In this document: in pieces, positions 1 through 4,895 of the stretch | Numbering within the stretch: the stretch's first letter is position 1 | Layout: each line of letters starts with the position of its first letter | Assembly: GCA_944331725.1 (NCBI GenBank) | Contig: CALVJE010000050.1 | Location: forward strand, 1-7,822 | Reading direction: 5' to 3' | DNA: 7,822 nucleotides | Source: an uncultured Bacilli bacterium | Lineage (GTDB): Bacteria > Bacillota_I > Bacilli_A > RF39 > UBA660 | Position numbers and translations under genes: made by a program | The notes under the pieces: model-generated | The model's input: the letters and a program-made list of their open reading frames with translations, nothing else | Databases searched by the model: none | What the model was told of the DNA's origin: nothing

Positions 1-128
1 GGTAGAGGTACAGGTCCAACTATATCTCCTCCAGTTCTTTTGATTGTTTCAACAATTTTAGTTACAGCATTGTCAAGAATTCTATGATCATATGCTTTTA
101 ACTTAATACGAATCTTTTGTGTTGACAT
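1..128 (-). CDS. rpsJ: 30S ribosomal protein S10, N-terminal part (gene runs off the left edge)
   Basis: S10 is a 30S head protein; the same family (NusE) takes part in transcription antitermination. The visible 42 codons translate to a start [19 protein letters not shown] followed by a segment ending [12 protein letters not shown]. This is the conserved S10 N-terminus, including the RIRLKAYDHR-like first strand and the GPVPLP turn. The start is ATG at 128-126, with a strong GGGAGG ribosome binding site at 143-138 and a 9-nt spacer. The family is about 100 residues, so more than half the protein lies outside the window. rpsJ is normally the first gene of the S10-spc ribosomal protein operon, so the rest of that operon presumably continues leftward; this is inference. 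A structured leader and good promoter lie directly upstream. Confidence 0.96.
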   Translation of the reverse strand, partial: MSTQKIRIKLKAYDHRILDNAVTKIVETIKRTGGDIVGPVPL

Positions 129-247
129 TGTTTGCGTCCTCCCTTCGCCTATATCTAGTATAGACTTGCTCCGTGTGAATAACCCGATATCCAGTTAACA
201 ACTTAACCTGGCGTATCGACAACCTCCCACATCTAAGCAGTCACACG
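129..247 (-). ncRNA. Structured 5' leader of the rpsJ (S10) transcript, candidate autoregulatory RNA
   Basis: The untranslated RNA between the predicted start site (about 247) and the S10 ATG can fold into a closed structure. A perfect 7-bp outer stem pairs CGTGTGA (247-241) with TCACACG (178-172). Inside it, hairpin 218-185 pairs CGATA with TATCG, then CCA with TGG, then GTTAA with TTAAC around a GTTG loop, with one bulged G and a small internal loop. A purine-rich GTGGGAGG stretch (230-223) sits in the internal single-stranded part and resembles a Shine-Dalgarno sequence. S10 operon leaders in several bacteria are regulated by a ribosomal protein (L4 in E. coli). Whether this RNA belongs to a named leader family cannot be decided here. 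No U-tailed terminator is seen, so any control would more likely act on translation or on an unseen pause. Confidence 0.6.
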
Positions 248-253
248 TAATTA

Positions 254-282
254 ATATTATCATAGAAATCGTTGAAATACAA
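254..282 (-). promoter_or_regulatory. Sigma-A-type promoter of rpsJ
   Basis: Read on the minus strand, the -35 is TTGTAT (282-277) and the -10 is TAATAT (259-254), with an optimal 17-nt spacer. Initiation is expected near 247, exactly where the outer stem of the leader begins. A-tract-rich DNA just upstream could act as an UP element. Confidence 0.65.
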
Positions 283-285
283 GCA

Positions 286-335
286 TTTTTTGAAAGTTTT
301 TTGTAAAAAATTTTTTGAAAGTTTTTTGTAAAAAA
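286..335. repeat. Perfect tandem duplication of a 25-bp A/T-tract unit
   Basis: Bases 286-310 and 311-335 are identical 25-mers, each made of T6, GAAAG, T6, G, T, A-run. On the minus strand this gives A-tracts starting about 11, 14 and 11 bp apart immediately upstream of the rpsJ -35 box. That is close to helical phasing and is expected to curve the DNA. The second copy also contains a perfect small palindrome (321-336). Confidence 0.85.
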
Positions 336-357
336 CTTAAATAGACAATGAATTAAT

Positions 358-380
358 TAGACCGTGAATAAGTCGGTCTA
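358..380. promoter_or_regulatory. Inverted repeat TAGACCG-N9-CGGTCTA in the divergent intergenic region
   Basis: A perfect 7-bp inverted repeat (358-364 and 374-380) lies between the divergent rpsJ and transglutaminase-like genes. No U-run follows, so it is not a convincing terminator. It overlaps a weak possible plus-strand promoter (TAGACC at 358-363, TATATT at 381-386, 17-nt spacer). That placement would suit a dimeric repressor site. The G+C-rich half-sites stand out in very A+T-rich surroundings. No regulator is identified. Confidence 0.35.
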
Positions 381-422
381 TATATTATAAATAGGTTTTA
401 TGGATAAATTTATTATATATAT

Positions 423-451
423 TTGAATTTAGTTGTTGTTTATGATATATA
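423..451 (+). promoter_or_regulatory. Candidate promoter for the transglutaminase-like / PHP gene pair
   Basis: TTGAAT (423-428) and TATATA (446-451) are separated by 17 nt. A perfect TATAAT also lies at 450-455 but has no good -35 at normal spacing. The region is so A+T-rich that chance matches are likely. Confidence 0.35.
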
Positions 452-492
452 TAATACAAATTTAATAAAACTTTATGAATATTGGAAGTGAA

Positions 493-1017
493 ATGTTTAT
501 GGTTACTAATATTAAAGCTTATGGTTTGTTTTGGAACTTATATAATAATGATGATGATTTCCACAATCTTGTGGATAAAGGTATGAAAGAAAATAAGATT
601 CGTTTTTTTGATGAAACTGAATGGGATAAAATATATTCTCAAAATTTTGTATCACCAATTAAGGAAATGAGGGAATTTGTTGATATGTTTCTTCTAGGTT
701 ATAATATTGGAAATTGTGTTGGTGCTATCAGACAGTTGAGTTATTCTTATTATGATGCTGATATTGTTTCGGGAATACTGCCTATTTTAAAAGGTACTTT
801 AAATGCTGAAAAAGAAGGTGGTCATTGTTGGTTAGAGACTCCTGATAGTATAATTGATACTTCTTTAATGCTTGTAATTGATAAATCTTTGAAGGATGAT
901 TTTGGATATATTGAAGAGCAGCGACTAACTTGTTATCAACTTTCTAGAATGCCTTTATATCAAGCTAGAAAAGAATTTGTAAATGATAAAGAAATACGAA
1001 ACGGTAGAAAGAAATAA
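493..1017 (+). CDS. Small protein with a transglutaminase-like Cys-His-Asp arrangement, function unknown
   Basis: This protein of about 174 residues has no signal peptide or membrane segment, so it is probably cytoplasmic. I do not recognise it as a named family. Three motifs lie in the order and spacing of a transglutaminase-like or papain-fold core: Cys75 in GNCVGAIRQLS, His111 in GGHCWLE, and Asp122 in SIIDTSLML. In that fold Cys is the nucleophile, His follows about 35-40 residues later on a strand ending W-x-E, and Asp comes 10-15 residues after that. Such proteins can be proteases, amidases or acyl/peptidyl transferases; the reaction here is unknown. I chose ATG 493 because GGAAGTG (484-490) lies just upstream, while ATG 475 has no ribosome binding site; ATG 499 is also possible. 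It ends 17 nt before the PHP gene, so the two are probably one operon. Confidence 0.75.
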   Translation: MFMVTNIKAYGLFWNLYNNDDDFHNLVDKGMKENKIRFFDETEWDKIYSQNFVSPIKEMREFVDMFLLGYNIGNCVGAIRQLSYSYYDADIVSGILPILKGTLNAEKEGGHCWLETPDSIIDTSLMLVIDKSLKDDFGYIEEQRLTCYQLSRMPLYQARKEFVNDKEIRNGRKK

Positions 1018-1034
1018 AGAAAGTATGTGATATA

Positions 1035-1928
1035 ATGAAAAAACTTATAGACTTACATATTCATAGTAATTTATCTGATGGAGAACTCTCTCCTAAAGAG
1101 ATTATTGATAGAGCAGTTAATAACGGGGTTAATGTTATAGCAATCGCTGATCACGATACAACTCTTGCTTATAATGATGATTTATTTAAATATGCAGAAG
1201 AGAAAAATATAAAGATAATTCCCGCTGTTGAGATTTCTACTAAATTTAAAGGTATAGGAATTCACGTGTTAGGTTATAATTTTGATATTAACAATAAAAA
1301 GTTAAAAGATAAGTTATATTATATTCGTAATGCTAGGCATATTTATTTATATGATGTTTCTAGTAAATTAAAAGAGTTAGGCTATATCATTGATGTTAAT
1401 TCTTTAGATAAGATTGATGCAGTTACTAAAGCTCATATTTCTCTTAATATTATAGAAAATAATGATAATAAGGATTTGTTATTAAAAACTTTTGGTCATA
1501 TTCCTAGTAAAGGTGAATTTATTGAGACACTAATGAATGAAGAATGTCCTTGTTATGTAGAAAAAGAAACTATTAGTCCTAAGGAAGCTAGTATGTTGAT
1601 AAGAGAAGCTGGTGGTAAAGTAGTACTTGCTCATCCTGTCTGTTATAAATATGAAGATGGCTTAACTGATGAAGATACATTAGAGTTAGTTAATGAAATG
1701 AAGCCTGATGGTATTGAAGCTAATTATATTTATATAGAAAGAACTGGTAATAAGATTAATGAGTGTGTTCATTGGAATAATTTTGCTAATACTCATAATT
1801 TAATAATTACAATAGGTTCTGACTTTCATAAATATGATAATGTTCATCCTGATATAGGATTAATTAACGAAGAGATTAAATTAAGTGATAAAGAGATTGA
1901 TACTATTATTAATAATCTTTTAAATTAA
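1035..1928 (+). CDS. PHP-domain metal-dependent phosphoesterase, RnaAM/YciV (TrpH) type
   Basis: The protein has 297 residues, close to the usual ~280-300 for this family. The PHP metal ligands are all present: H8 and H10 in DLHIHSNLSDG, H40 in ADHDTT, E66 in AVEIS, H77, H200 in VLAHP, and D263 and H265 in GSDFHKYD. The layout of a PHP N-terminal half, a helical insert (about 100-180) and a GGKVVLAHP motif matches the YciV/RnaAM group. Characterised members hydrolyse 3',5'-nucleoside bisphosphates and trim 5' ends of RNA using divalent metals. Exact substrate here is inferred from family only. The start is supported by GTGAT (1027-1031), which pairs with the 3' end of 16S rRNA, though the site is weak. 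Only 17 nt separate it from the upstream gene, suggesting cotranscription. Its stop codon lies inside the terminator hairpin. Confidence 0.9.
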   Translation: MKKLIDLHIHSNLSDGELSPKEIIDRAVNNGVNVIAIADHDTTLAYNDDLFKYAEEKNIKIIPAVEISTKFKGIGIHVLGYNFDINNKKLKDKLYYIRNARHIYLYDVSSKLKELGYIIDVNSLDKIDAVTKAHISLNIIENNDNKDLLLKTFGHIPSKGEFIETLMNEECPCYVEKETISPKEASMLIREAGGKVVLAHPVCYKYEDGLTDEDTLELVNEMKPDGIEANYIYIERTGNKINECVHWNNFANTHNLIITIGSDFHKYDNVHPDIGLINEEIKLSDKEIDTIINNLLN

Positions 1929-1962
1929 GTTTTTCCACAAAAGTTGTGCAAAAACTTTTTTT
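1927..1962. terminator. Hairpin terminator between convergent PHP and DNA polymerase IV genes
   Basis: AAGTTTTT-C-CACAA (1927-1940) pairs with TTGTG-C-AAAAACTT (1944-1957) around a 3-nt loop, with a single C-C mismatch. A T-run (1956-1962) follows on the plus strand, giving a good rho-independent terminator for the PHP operon. Read on the minus strand the hairpin also follows the polymerase stop, with a weaker tail, so it may act in both directions. Confidence 0.8.
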
Positions 1963-3169
1963 ATTTTCTTTCTATGTTATAATCTTCTTCTTTTTTACTA
2001 GCTCTTATAACACTTCCTTTTCCATATTTTTTTATTATGCTATCCATTACTTCCTCTACCTTATCTTCGACTTTAACATCAGATTCTTCAAATAAAGACA
2101 TTTGACTAACGGCTTTTTCTTTTAAATCACCTAATCTTACTCCTATATTTCTAATAGGATCTTCTTTCCAACTAGCTTCAAAAATCATTTTTACACCTTT
2201 ATATATTTCTTCGGTTACATTAGTAGGATTATCTAATGTTATTTGATGAGAATAGTTTTTAAAAAGGTTATTTCTATAAGTAACAGCAATTGTGCCTGTA
2301 TAAAGTTTTTTCTCTCTTAAAGAAAATGAGACTTCCTCTGTTTCACTAAATAATATTTTTAGTAAGTCTTCTTTTTTAGTTACATCATATGGTAGGGTTC
2401 TTGAAATACTAATACATTTATTTTTAGCATTTCTAGGTTCTACTTTACTATAATCTATTCCTAAAGCTGCTTCTTTAAAATAGTCGCCTTGGCTTTTAAA
2501 ATGTCTTCTTAGTAAATTTATATTAGACTCAGCTAAATCTTTAATAGTATATATTCCTAAGTCATTTAACTTTTTAGCAGAACTTTTACCTAACATAAAT
2601 AAATCATTTACTTTTAAGGGCCACATTTTAGTCTTAACTTCATTTAAATAAAGAGTATGTACTTTATCTGGCTTTTCAAAATCGCTTGCCATTTTAGCAC
2701 AAAGTTTGTTCTCTCCTATTCCCACATTGACAGTAAAACCAAACTTTTCTTTGATTTCATCTTTTATTTTGTGGGCTAGTGATACATAATCATTACCATA
2801 AAGAAGTGTAGTGCCTGTGAGGTCAAGAAAGCATTCATCAATAGAATATTGTTCTATAATAGGTGTGTACTGTGAAAGATAGTTATATAACTTCTTAGAC
2901 TCTTCTTTGTAAAAAGGATAGTTAGGAGGAAACACTTGTAAGTTTTTACATTTACTTCTTGCACTATATAGTGTTTCTGCTGTTACAATTCCATATTTCT
3001 TTGCGATAGGACTTTTAGCAAGAACAATACCTCGTCTTGCTTTTTCATCACCACCAATAACACTAGGAATTTTTCTAATATCTTGTTTATAGCCGTGGTT
3101 TAAAAGATAAATAGCAGTCCAGGATAAAAAGGCATTATTAACATCTATATGAAAAATAATTCTTTGCAT
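1961..3169 (-). CDS. dinB: Y-family DNA polymerase IV (DinB/UmuC-like translesion polymerase)
   Basis: A 402-residue low-fidelity polymerase for bypass of DNA lesions. Catalytic acidic residues are visible: D9 in FHIDVNNAF, and D111-E112 in YSIDECFLDLT. F14 lies at the steric-gate position that excludes ribonucleotides. The palm/fingers block includes VNVGIGENKLCAKMASDFEKP (about 147-167). A helix-hairpin-helix thumb follows (VNDLFMLGKSSAKKLNDLGI, about 187-206), then a little-finger domain (about 250-350). QMSLF (356-360) near the C-terminus is a sliding-clamp (DnaN) binding motif, typical of this family and usually needed for activity. The start at 3169 has a strong AAAGGAGG site with a 7-nt spacer. 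The gene is monocistronic, convergent with the PHP gene and preceded by the terminator of the next locus. A degenerate LexA-like box sits in its promoter. The subtype (DinB versus UmuC/YqjW-like) is less certain than the family. Confidence 0.93.
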   Translation of the reverse strand: MQRIIFHIDVNNAFLSWTAIYLLNHGYKQDIRKIPSVIGGDEKARRGIVLAKSPIAKKYGIVTAETLYSARSKCKNLQVFPPNYPFYKEESKKLYNYLSQYTPIIEQYSIDECFLDLTGTTLLYGNDYVSLAHKIKDEIKEKFGFTVNVGIGENKLCAKMASDFEKPDKVHTLYLNEVKTKMWPLKVNDLFMLGKSSAKKLNDLGIYTIKDLAESNINLLRRHFKSQGDYFKEAALGIDYSKVEPRNAKNKCISISRTLPYDVTKKEDLLKILFSETEEVSFSLREKKLYTGTIAVTYRNNLFKNYSHQITLDNPTNVTEEIYKGVKMIFEASWKEDPIRNIGVRLGDLKEKAVSQMSLFEESDVKVEDKVEEVMDSIIKKYGKGSVIRASKKEEDYNIERK

Positions 3170-3189
3170 AGTTTTTCCTCCTTTACTCT

Positions 3190-3218
3190 ATTATATAATA
3201 CATTAGTTCTATTTGAAA
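3190..3218 (-). promoter_or_regulatory. Promoter of the DNA polymerase IV gene with a degenerate LexA-like box
   Basis: On the minus strand a perfect TATAAT (3195-3190) lies 17 nt from a weak -35, TTTCAA (3218-3213). The spacer contains AGAACTAATGTATT (3210-3197). Firmicute LexA boxes have the core GAAC-N4-GTTC; here GAAC-N4-GT is kept but the last two bases of the core differ. SOS control is therefore possible but not established. Confidence 0.5.
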
Positions 3219-3219
3219 G

Positions 3220-3266
3220 AAAAAAATAACCACTTAGTGATTATTAATTTTCCACAGTTACTGTGG
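3220..3266 (-). terminator. Tandem hairpins and T-run ending the beta-helix/coiled-coil locus
   Basis: Directly after the minus-strand stop (TAA at 3270-3268) comes a perfect 6-bp hairpin, CCACAG-TAA-CTGTGG (3266-3252). A second hairpin, 3245-3225, pairs AATAA-CAC with GTG-TTATT and has one mismatch. A run of seven Ts (3226-3220) follows. The second hairpin plus T-run is a standard rho-independent terminator. It insulates this locus from the polymerase promoter next to it. Confidence 0.75.
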
Positions 3267-3267
3267 A

Positions 3268-4032
3268 TTATTGTTGTGGTTTCTTTTCAACAACACCTTC
3301 AATACTACCTATCTTTCTTTTAGATAAAACTTTGTCTTTATCAATCTTGGATAAACCTCTTATATATTTTTCATCATTTATTCTACTCTTTAACTGTTCT
3401 ATTTTTAATTCATAATCTTTTATTTCAGTTTCATACTCTTCTATTCTCTTTTTAGAGTTAGTTGCTATTTGTTGACAACTTTCTTTATAGTCTTTTTCAT
3501 TTATTGCTTTTACTTTATCTCTTAAACTTCTTAAAAACTCAAGCCACAAATAACTTTTTCTATACTCTTCTTTATTAGGATCATTATTATATATACTTAT
3601 TTTCTCATCATCTGTCTTATAAATTCGTCCATTAACTTTAAAAATATGAGTATCAAAACTTGTTTCTGTTACTAAAGCTTGTTGATAATCTAGAGATAAT
3701 ATTGAACTTGATTTAAATTCACTATTTGATATATTTAGTTTTTTAGTTCTTACAAAGAAATCAAAAAATGTATCTATAACAGCAGAAGATATAATTACTT
3801 TTTCTGCTTCGATTTCTGTATTAGCTTCTTTTAAATCTCCACTTATAAATACAGTACCTGCTTTTATTTCCATATCCATATTTATTTCATTATTTTCTTT
3901 TAAAGCAAATGATTTGTTATTAATTCCTTTTATATAAGTAACATTAATATCTGTTAAATAAACTTTACCATTTTCTACAAACAATTTATCAAATGCACAG
4001 TTTCTAAATATTATTTTAGTATCAGCATTCAT
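3268..4032 (-). CDS. Beta-strand-repeat plus coiled-coil protein, C-terminal main reading frame (hypothetical)
   Basis: This is the 254-residue open portion counted from ATG 4032. Residues about 1-130 are a run of short beta-strand-like segments with repeated aliphatic, Asn and Cys positions (IIFRNCAFDKLFVENGKVYLTD, VIISSAVIDT, LNISNSEF). They resemble a right-handed beta-helix or bactofilin-like solenoid; this is inferred from pattern only. Residues about 155-235 are highly charged and heptad-like (IEEYETEIKDYELKIEQLKSRI), predicting a coiled coil. There is no signal peptide. I do not recognise a named family. ATG 4032 has no ribosome binding site. The frame stays open for 16 more codons upstream (IIIENCYLDGEIWLTT), which continue the same repeat, up to a TAA at 4083-4081. 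This frame is therefore probably the rear part of a longer gene starting at 4203. Confidence 0.6.
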   Translation of the reverse strand: MNADTKIIFRNCAFDKLFVENGKVYLTDINVTYIKGINNKSFALKENNEINMDMEIKAGTVFISGDLKEANTEIEAEKVIISSAVIDTFFDFFVRTKKLNISNSEFKSSSILSLDYQQALVTETSFDTHIFKVNGRIYKTDDEKISIYNNDPNKEEYRKSYLWLEFLRSLRDKVKAINEKDYKESCQQIATNSKKRIEEYETEIKDYELKIEQLKSRINDEKYIRGLSKIDKDKVLSKRKIGSIEGVVEKKPQQ

Positions 4033-4080
4033 TGTTGTTAACCAAATTTCACCATCTAAATAGCAATTCTCAATAATAAT

Positions 4081-4203
4081 TTATTCTACATCTTCATCTA
4101 CAGAAAAGCCACATCCTCTAGTTAGTTCTTTTGATTTAATTTTAACAACTCTTTTGTTATCTTTATATTTTATATAAATTCTGCTATTATCTTTTTCTTT
4201 CAT
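4081..4203 (-). CDS. 40-codon reading frame: amino-terminal piece of the interrupted beta-helix gene
   Basis: It reads MKEKDNSRIYIKYKDNKRVV, then KIKSKELTRGCGFSVDEDVE, and ends in TAA. It has what the downstream piece lacks: a GGAG ribosome binding site (4217-4214, 10-nt spacer) and a good promoter with a short leader. It is in the same frame as the long downstream reading frame, and only the stop codon separates them. If translated alone it would be a charged 40-residue peptide with no obvious function. More likely it is the start of a protein of about 311 residues whose frame was broken by a nonsense change. Confidence 0.5.
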   Translation of the reverse strand: MKEKDNSRIYIKYKDNKRVVKIKSKELTRGCGFSVDEDVE

Positions 4204-4228
4204 ACAAATAGTTCTCCTTTTTATAACT

Positions 4229-4256
4229 ATTTTACTTGAAAAAAATTATTTGTCAA
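4229..4256 (-). promoter_or_regulatory. Strong promoter of the interrupted beta-helix locus
   Basis: On the minus strand a perfect TTGACA (4256-4251) and TAAAAT (4234-4229, five of six consensus bases) are 16 nt apart. The expected start near 4222 leaves a leader of about 20 nt before ATG 4203, supporting that codon as the true start. The -35 box lies just beyond the stop codon of the upstream zinc-site gene. Confidence 0.7.
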
Positions 4257-4259
4257 TTT

Positions 4260-4739
4260 TTAATACTCTTCATATTCTTCTTTAATTTTTTTAACAAATT
4301 TTTTAGCTGTTTCATTCTCAGTATTTTTTTCTTCAGTACCTATATCTTTCATAAATTCATTATAAATATGTTTAATACTATCATAAGTTATATCTTTATC
4401 TATTATAAATTCTCTTGGAAACTCACAAGCTAATCTAGTTTCTATTTTACCACATTCAATACATTGGCAAGATATCTTTGTTTGGTCATTAATATTATTA
4501 GGTTTAGATAATAAATACCATACCGGATGAGAACACCTCTTTTGTTTTTCTATAGTTATTTTAAGTTTTAGAAGTTTTATTTTAGATTTTAAATTATTTA
4601 AAGATATTAAAGTTTCATAAAATTCTTTTACTTCTGGAATATCATTATATATTTCTTTTAGTACTCTTATCAATTCTTTTTGATTAGTAATTAAAGCATT
4701 TAGATATTCTTCATTATCTTTTAATTCTTCATCAGTCAT
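4260..4739 (-). CDS. Small coiled-coil protein with a Cys/His zinc-site, function unknown
   Basis: A protein of 159 residues that I do not recognise. Residues about 1-68 are helical and charged with heptad-like leucine/isoleucine spacing (LISLNNLKSKIKLLKLKITIEKQ), predicting a coiled coil or helical hairpin. Then C69-S-H71 and C93-I-E-C96, with extra cysteines at 91 and 105, form a plausible zinc-binding site of the CxH...CxxC type. The C-terminal 40 residues are acidic and lysine-rich. There is no signal peptide or membrane segment, so it is cytoplasmic. I chose ATG 4739 over ATG 4754 because GAGGGGG (4752-4746) sits exactly 6 nt upstream of it; an earlier start would place that site inside the coding sequence. 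It has its own near-consensus promoter. A role in nucleic acid or protein binding is a guess from the zinc site. Confidence 0.75.
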   Translation of the reverse strand: MTDEELKDNEEYLNALITNQKELIRVLKEIYNDIPEVKEFYETLISLNNLKSKIKLLKLKITIEKQKRCSHPVWYLLSKPNNINDQTKISCQCIECGKIETRLACEFPREFIIDKDITYDSIKHIYNEFMKDIGTEEKNTENETAKKFVKKIKEEYEEY

Positions 4740-4745
4740 AATTAT

Positions 4746-4752
4746 CCCCCTC
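4746..4752 (-). promoter_or_regulatory. Ribosome binding site deciding the start of the zinc-site protein
   Basis: GAGGGGG with a 6-nt gap to ATG 4739. The alternative ATG at 4754-4752 overlaps this site and has no purine-rich site of its own upstream. Confidence 0.7.
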
Positions 4753-4766
4753 ATATATGTTTTGCT

Positions 4767-4794
4767 ATTATACTACAAATTTGATATTTGTCAA
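4767..4794 (-). promoter_or_regulatory. Consensus promoter of the zinc-site protein, with an inverted repeat in the spacer
   Basis: On the minus strand TTGACA (4794-4789) and TATAAT (4772-4767) both match consensus perfectly, with a 16-nt spacer. An inverted repeat ACAAAT-N5-ATTTGT (4775-4791) fills the spacer and overlaps the -35, a place where a repressor could bind. Confidence 0.75.
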
Positions 4795-4813
4795 TTAAGA
4801 TACCAATATAACG

Positions 4814-4847
4814 TAGAAAGAAAAAAACCATTACTGGTTACTTTCTA
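4814..4847 (-). terminator. Rho-independent terminator of the ATPase-gpmI operon
   Basis: On the minus strand the hairpin AACCA-GTAA-TGGTT (4839-4826) is followed at once by a T-run (to about 4821). An outer TAGAAAG/CTTTCTA inverted repeat (4814-4820 and 4841-4847) brackets it. It lies about 50 nt after the gpmI stop and just before the next promoter. Confidence 0.7.
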
Positions 4848-4895
4848 TTATAATTAATTATTTAGTTTTTCCTATGTTATAAATTATTTAACTAC

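Larger units (their letters stand above)
3268..4203 (-). pseudogene. Whole interrupted locus: one beta-helix/coiled-coil gene split by an in-frame TAA
   Basis: Promoter, ribosome binding site, ATG 4203, 40 codons, TAA (4083-4081), then 270 further open codons to the TAA at 3270-3268 and a terminator all form one transcription unit in one frame. On either side of the stop the text reads ...SVDEDVE / IIIENCYLDGEIWLTT..., and the following IIFRNCAFDKLFVENGKVYL repeats the same strand pattern. This suggests that a single codon (for example GAA, CAA or AAA) changed to TAA. The downstream frame carries no second lesion, so the event would be recent, or an assembly or sequencing error. Reinitiation at 4032 is possible but lacks a ribosome binding site. 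Confidence 0.5.

Noticed and set aside
475..492. Earlier ATG of the transglutaminase-like gene
   Set aside because: Only A/T sequence precedes it, with no purine-rich site, whereas GGAAGTG lies just before ATG 493.
4081..4083. TAA read as a sense codon (recoding)
   Set aside because: All complete genes here end in TAA, no recoding signal is visible, and TAA reassignment is not expected in this type of bacterium; a mutation or sequencing error is simpler.
4236..4433. Plus-strand frame rich in Phe and Ile
   Set aside because: It lies antisense to the zinc-site gene, its sequence is the mirror of lysine/glutamate-rich coding, it has no ribosome binding site of its own, and it crosses the promoter of the next locus.
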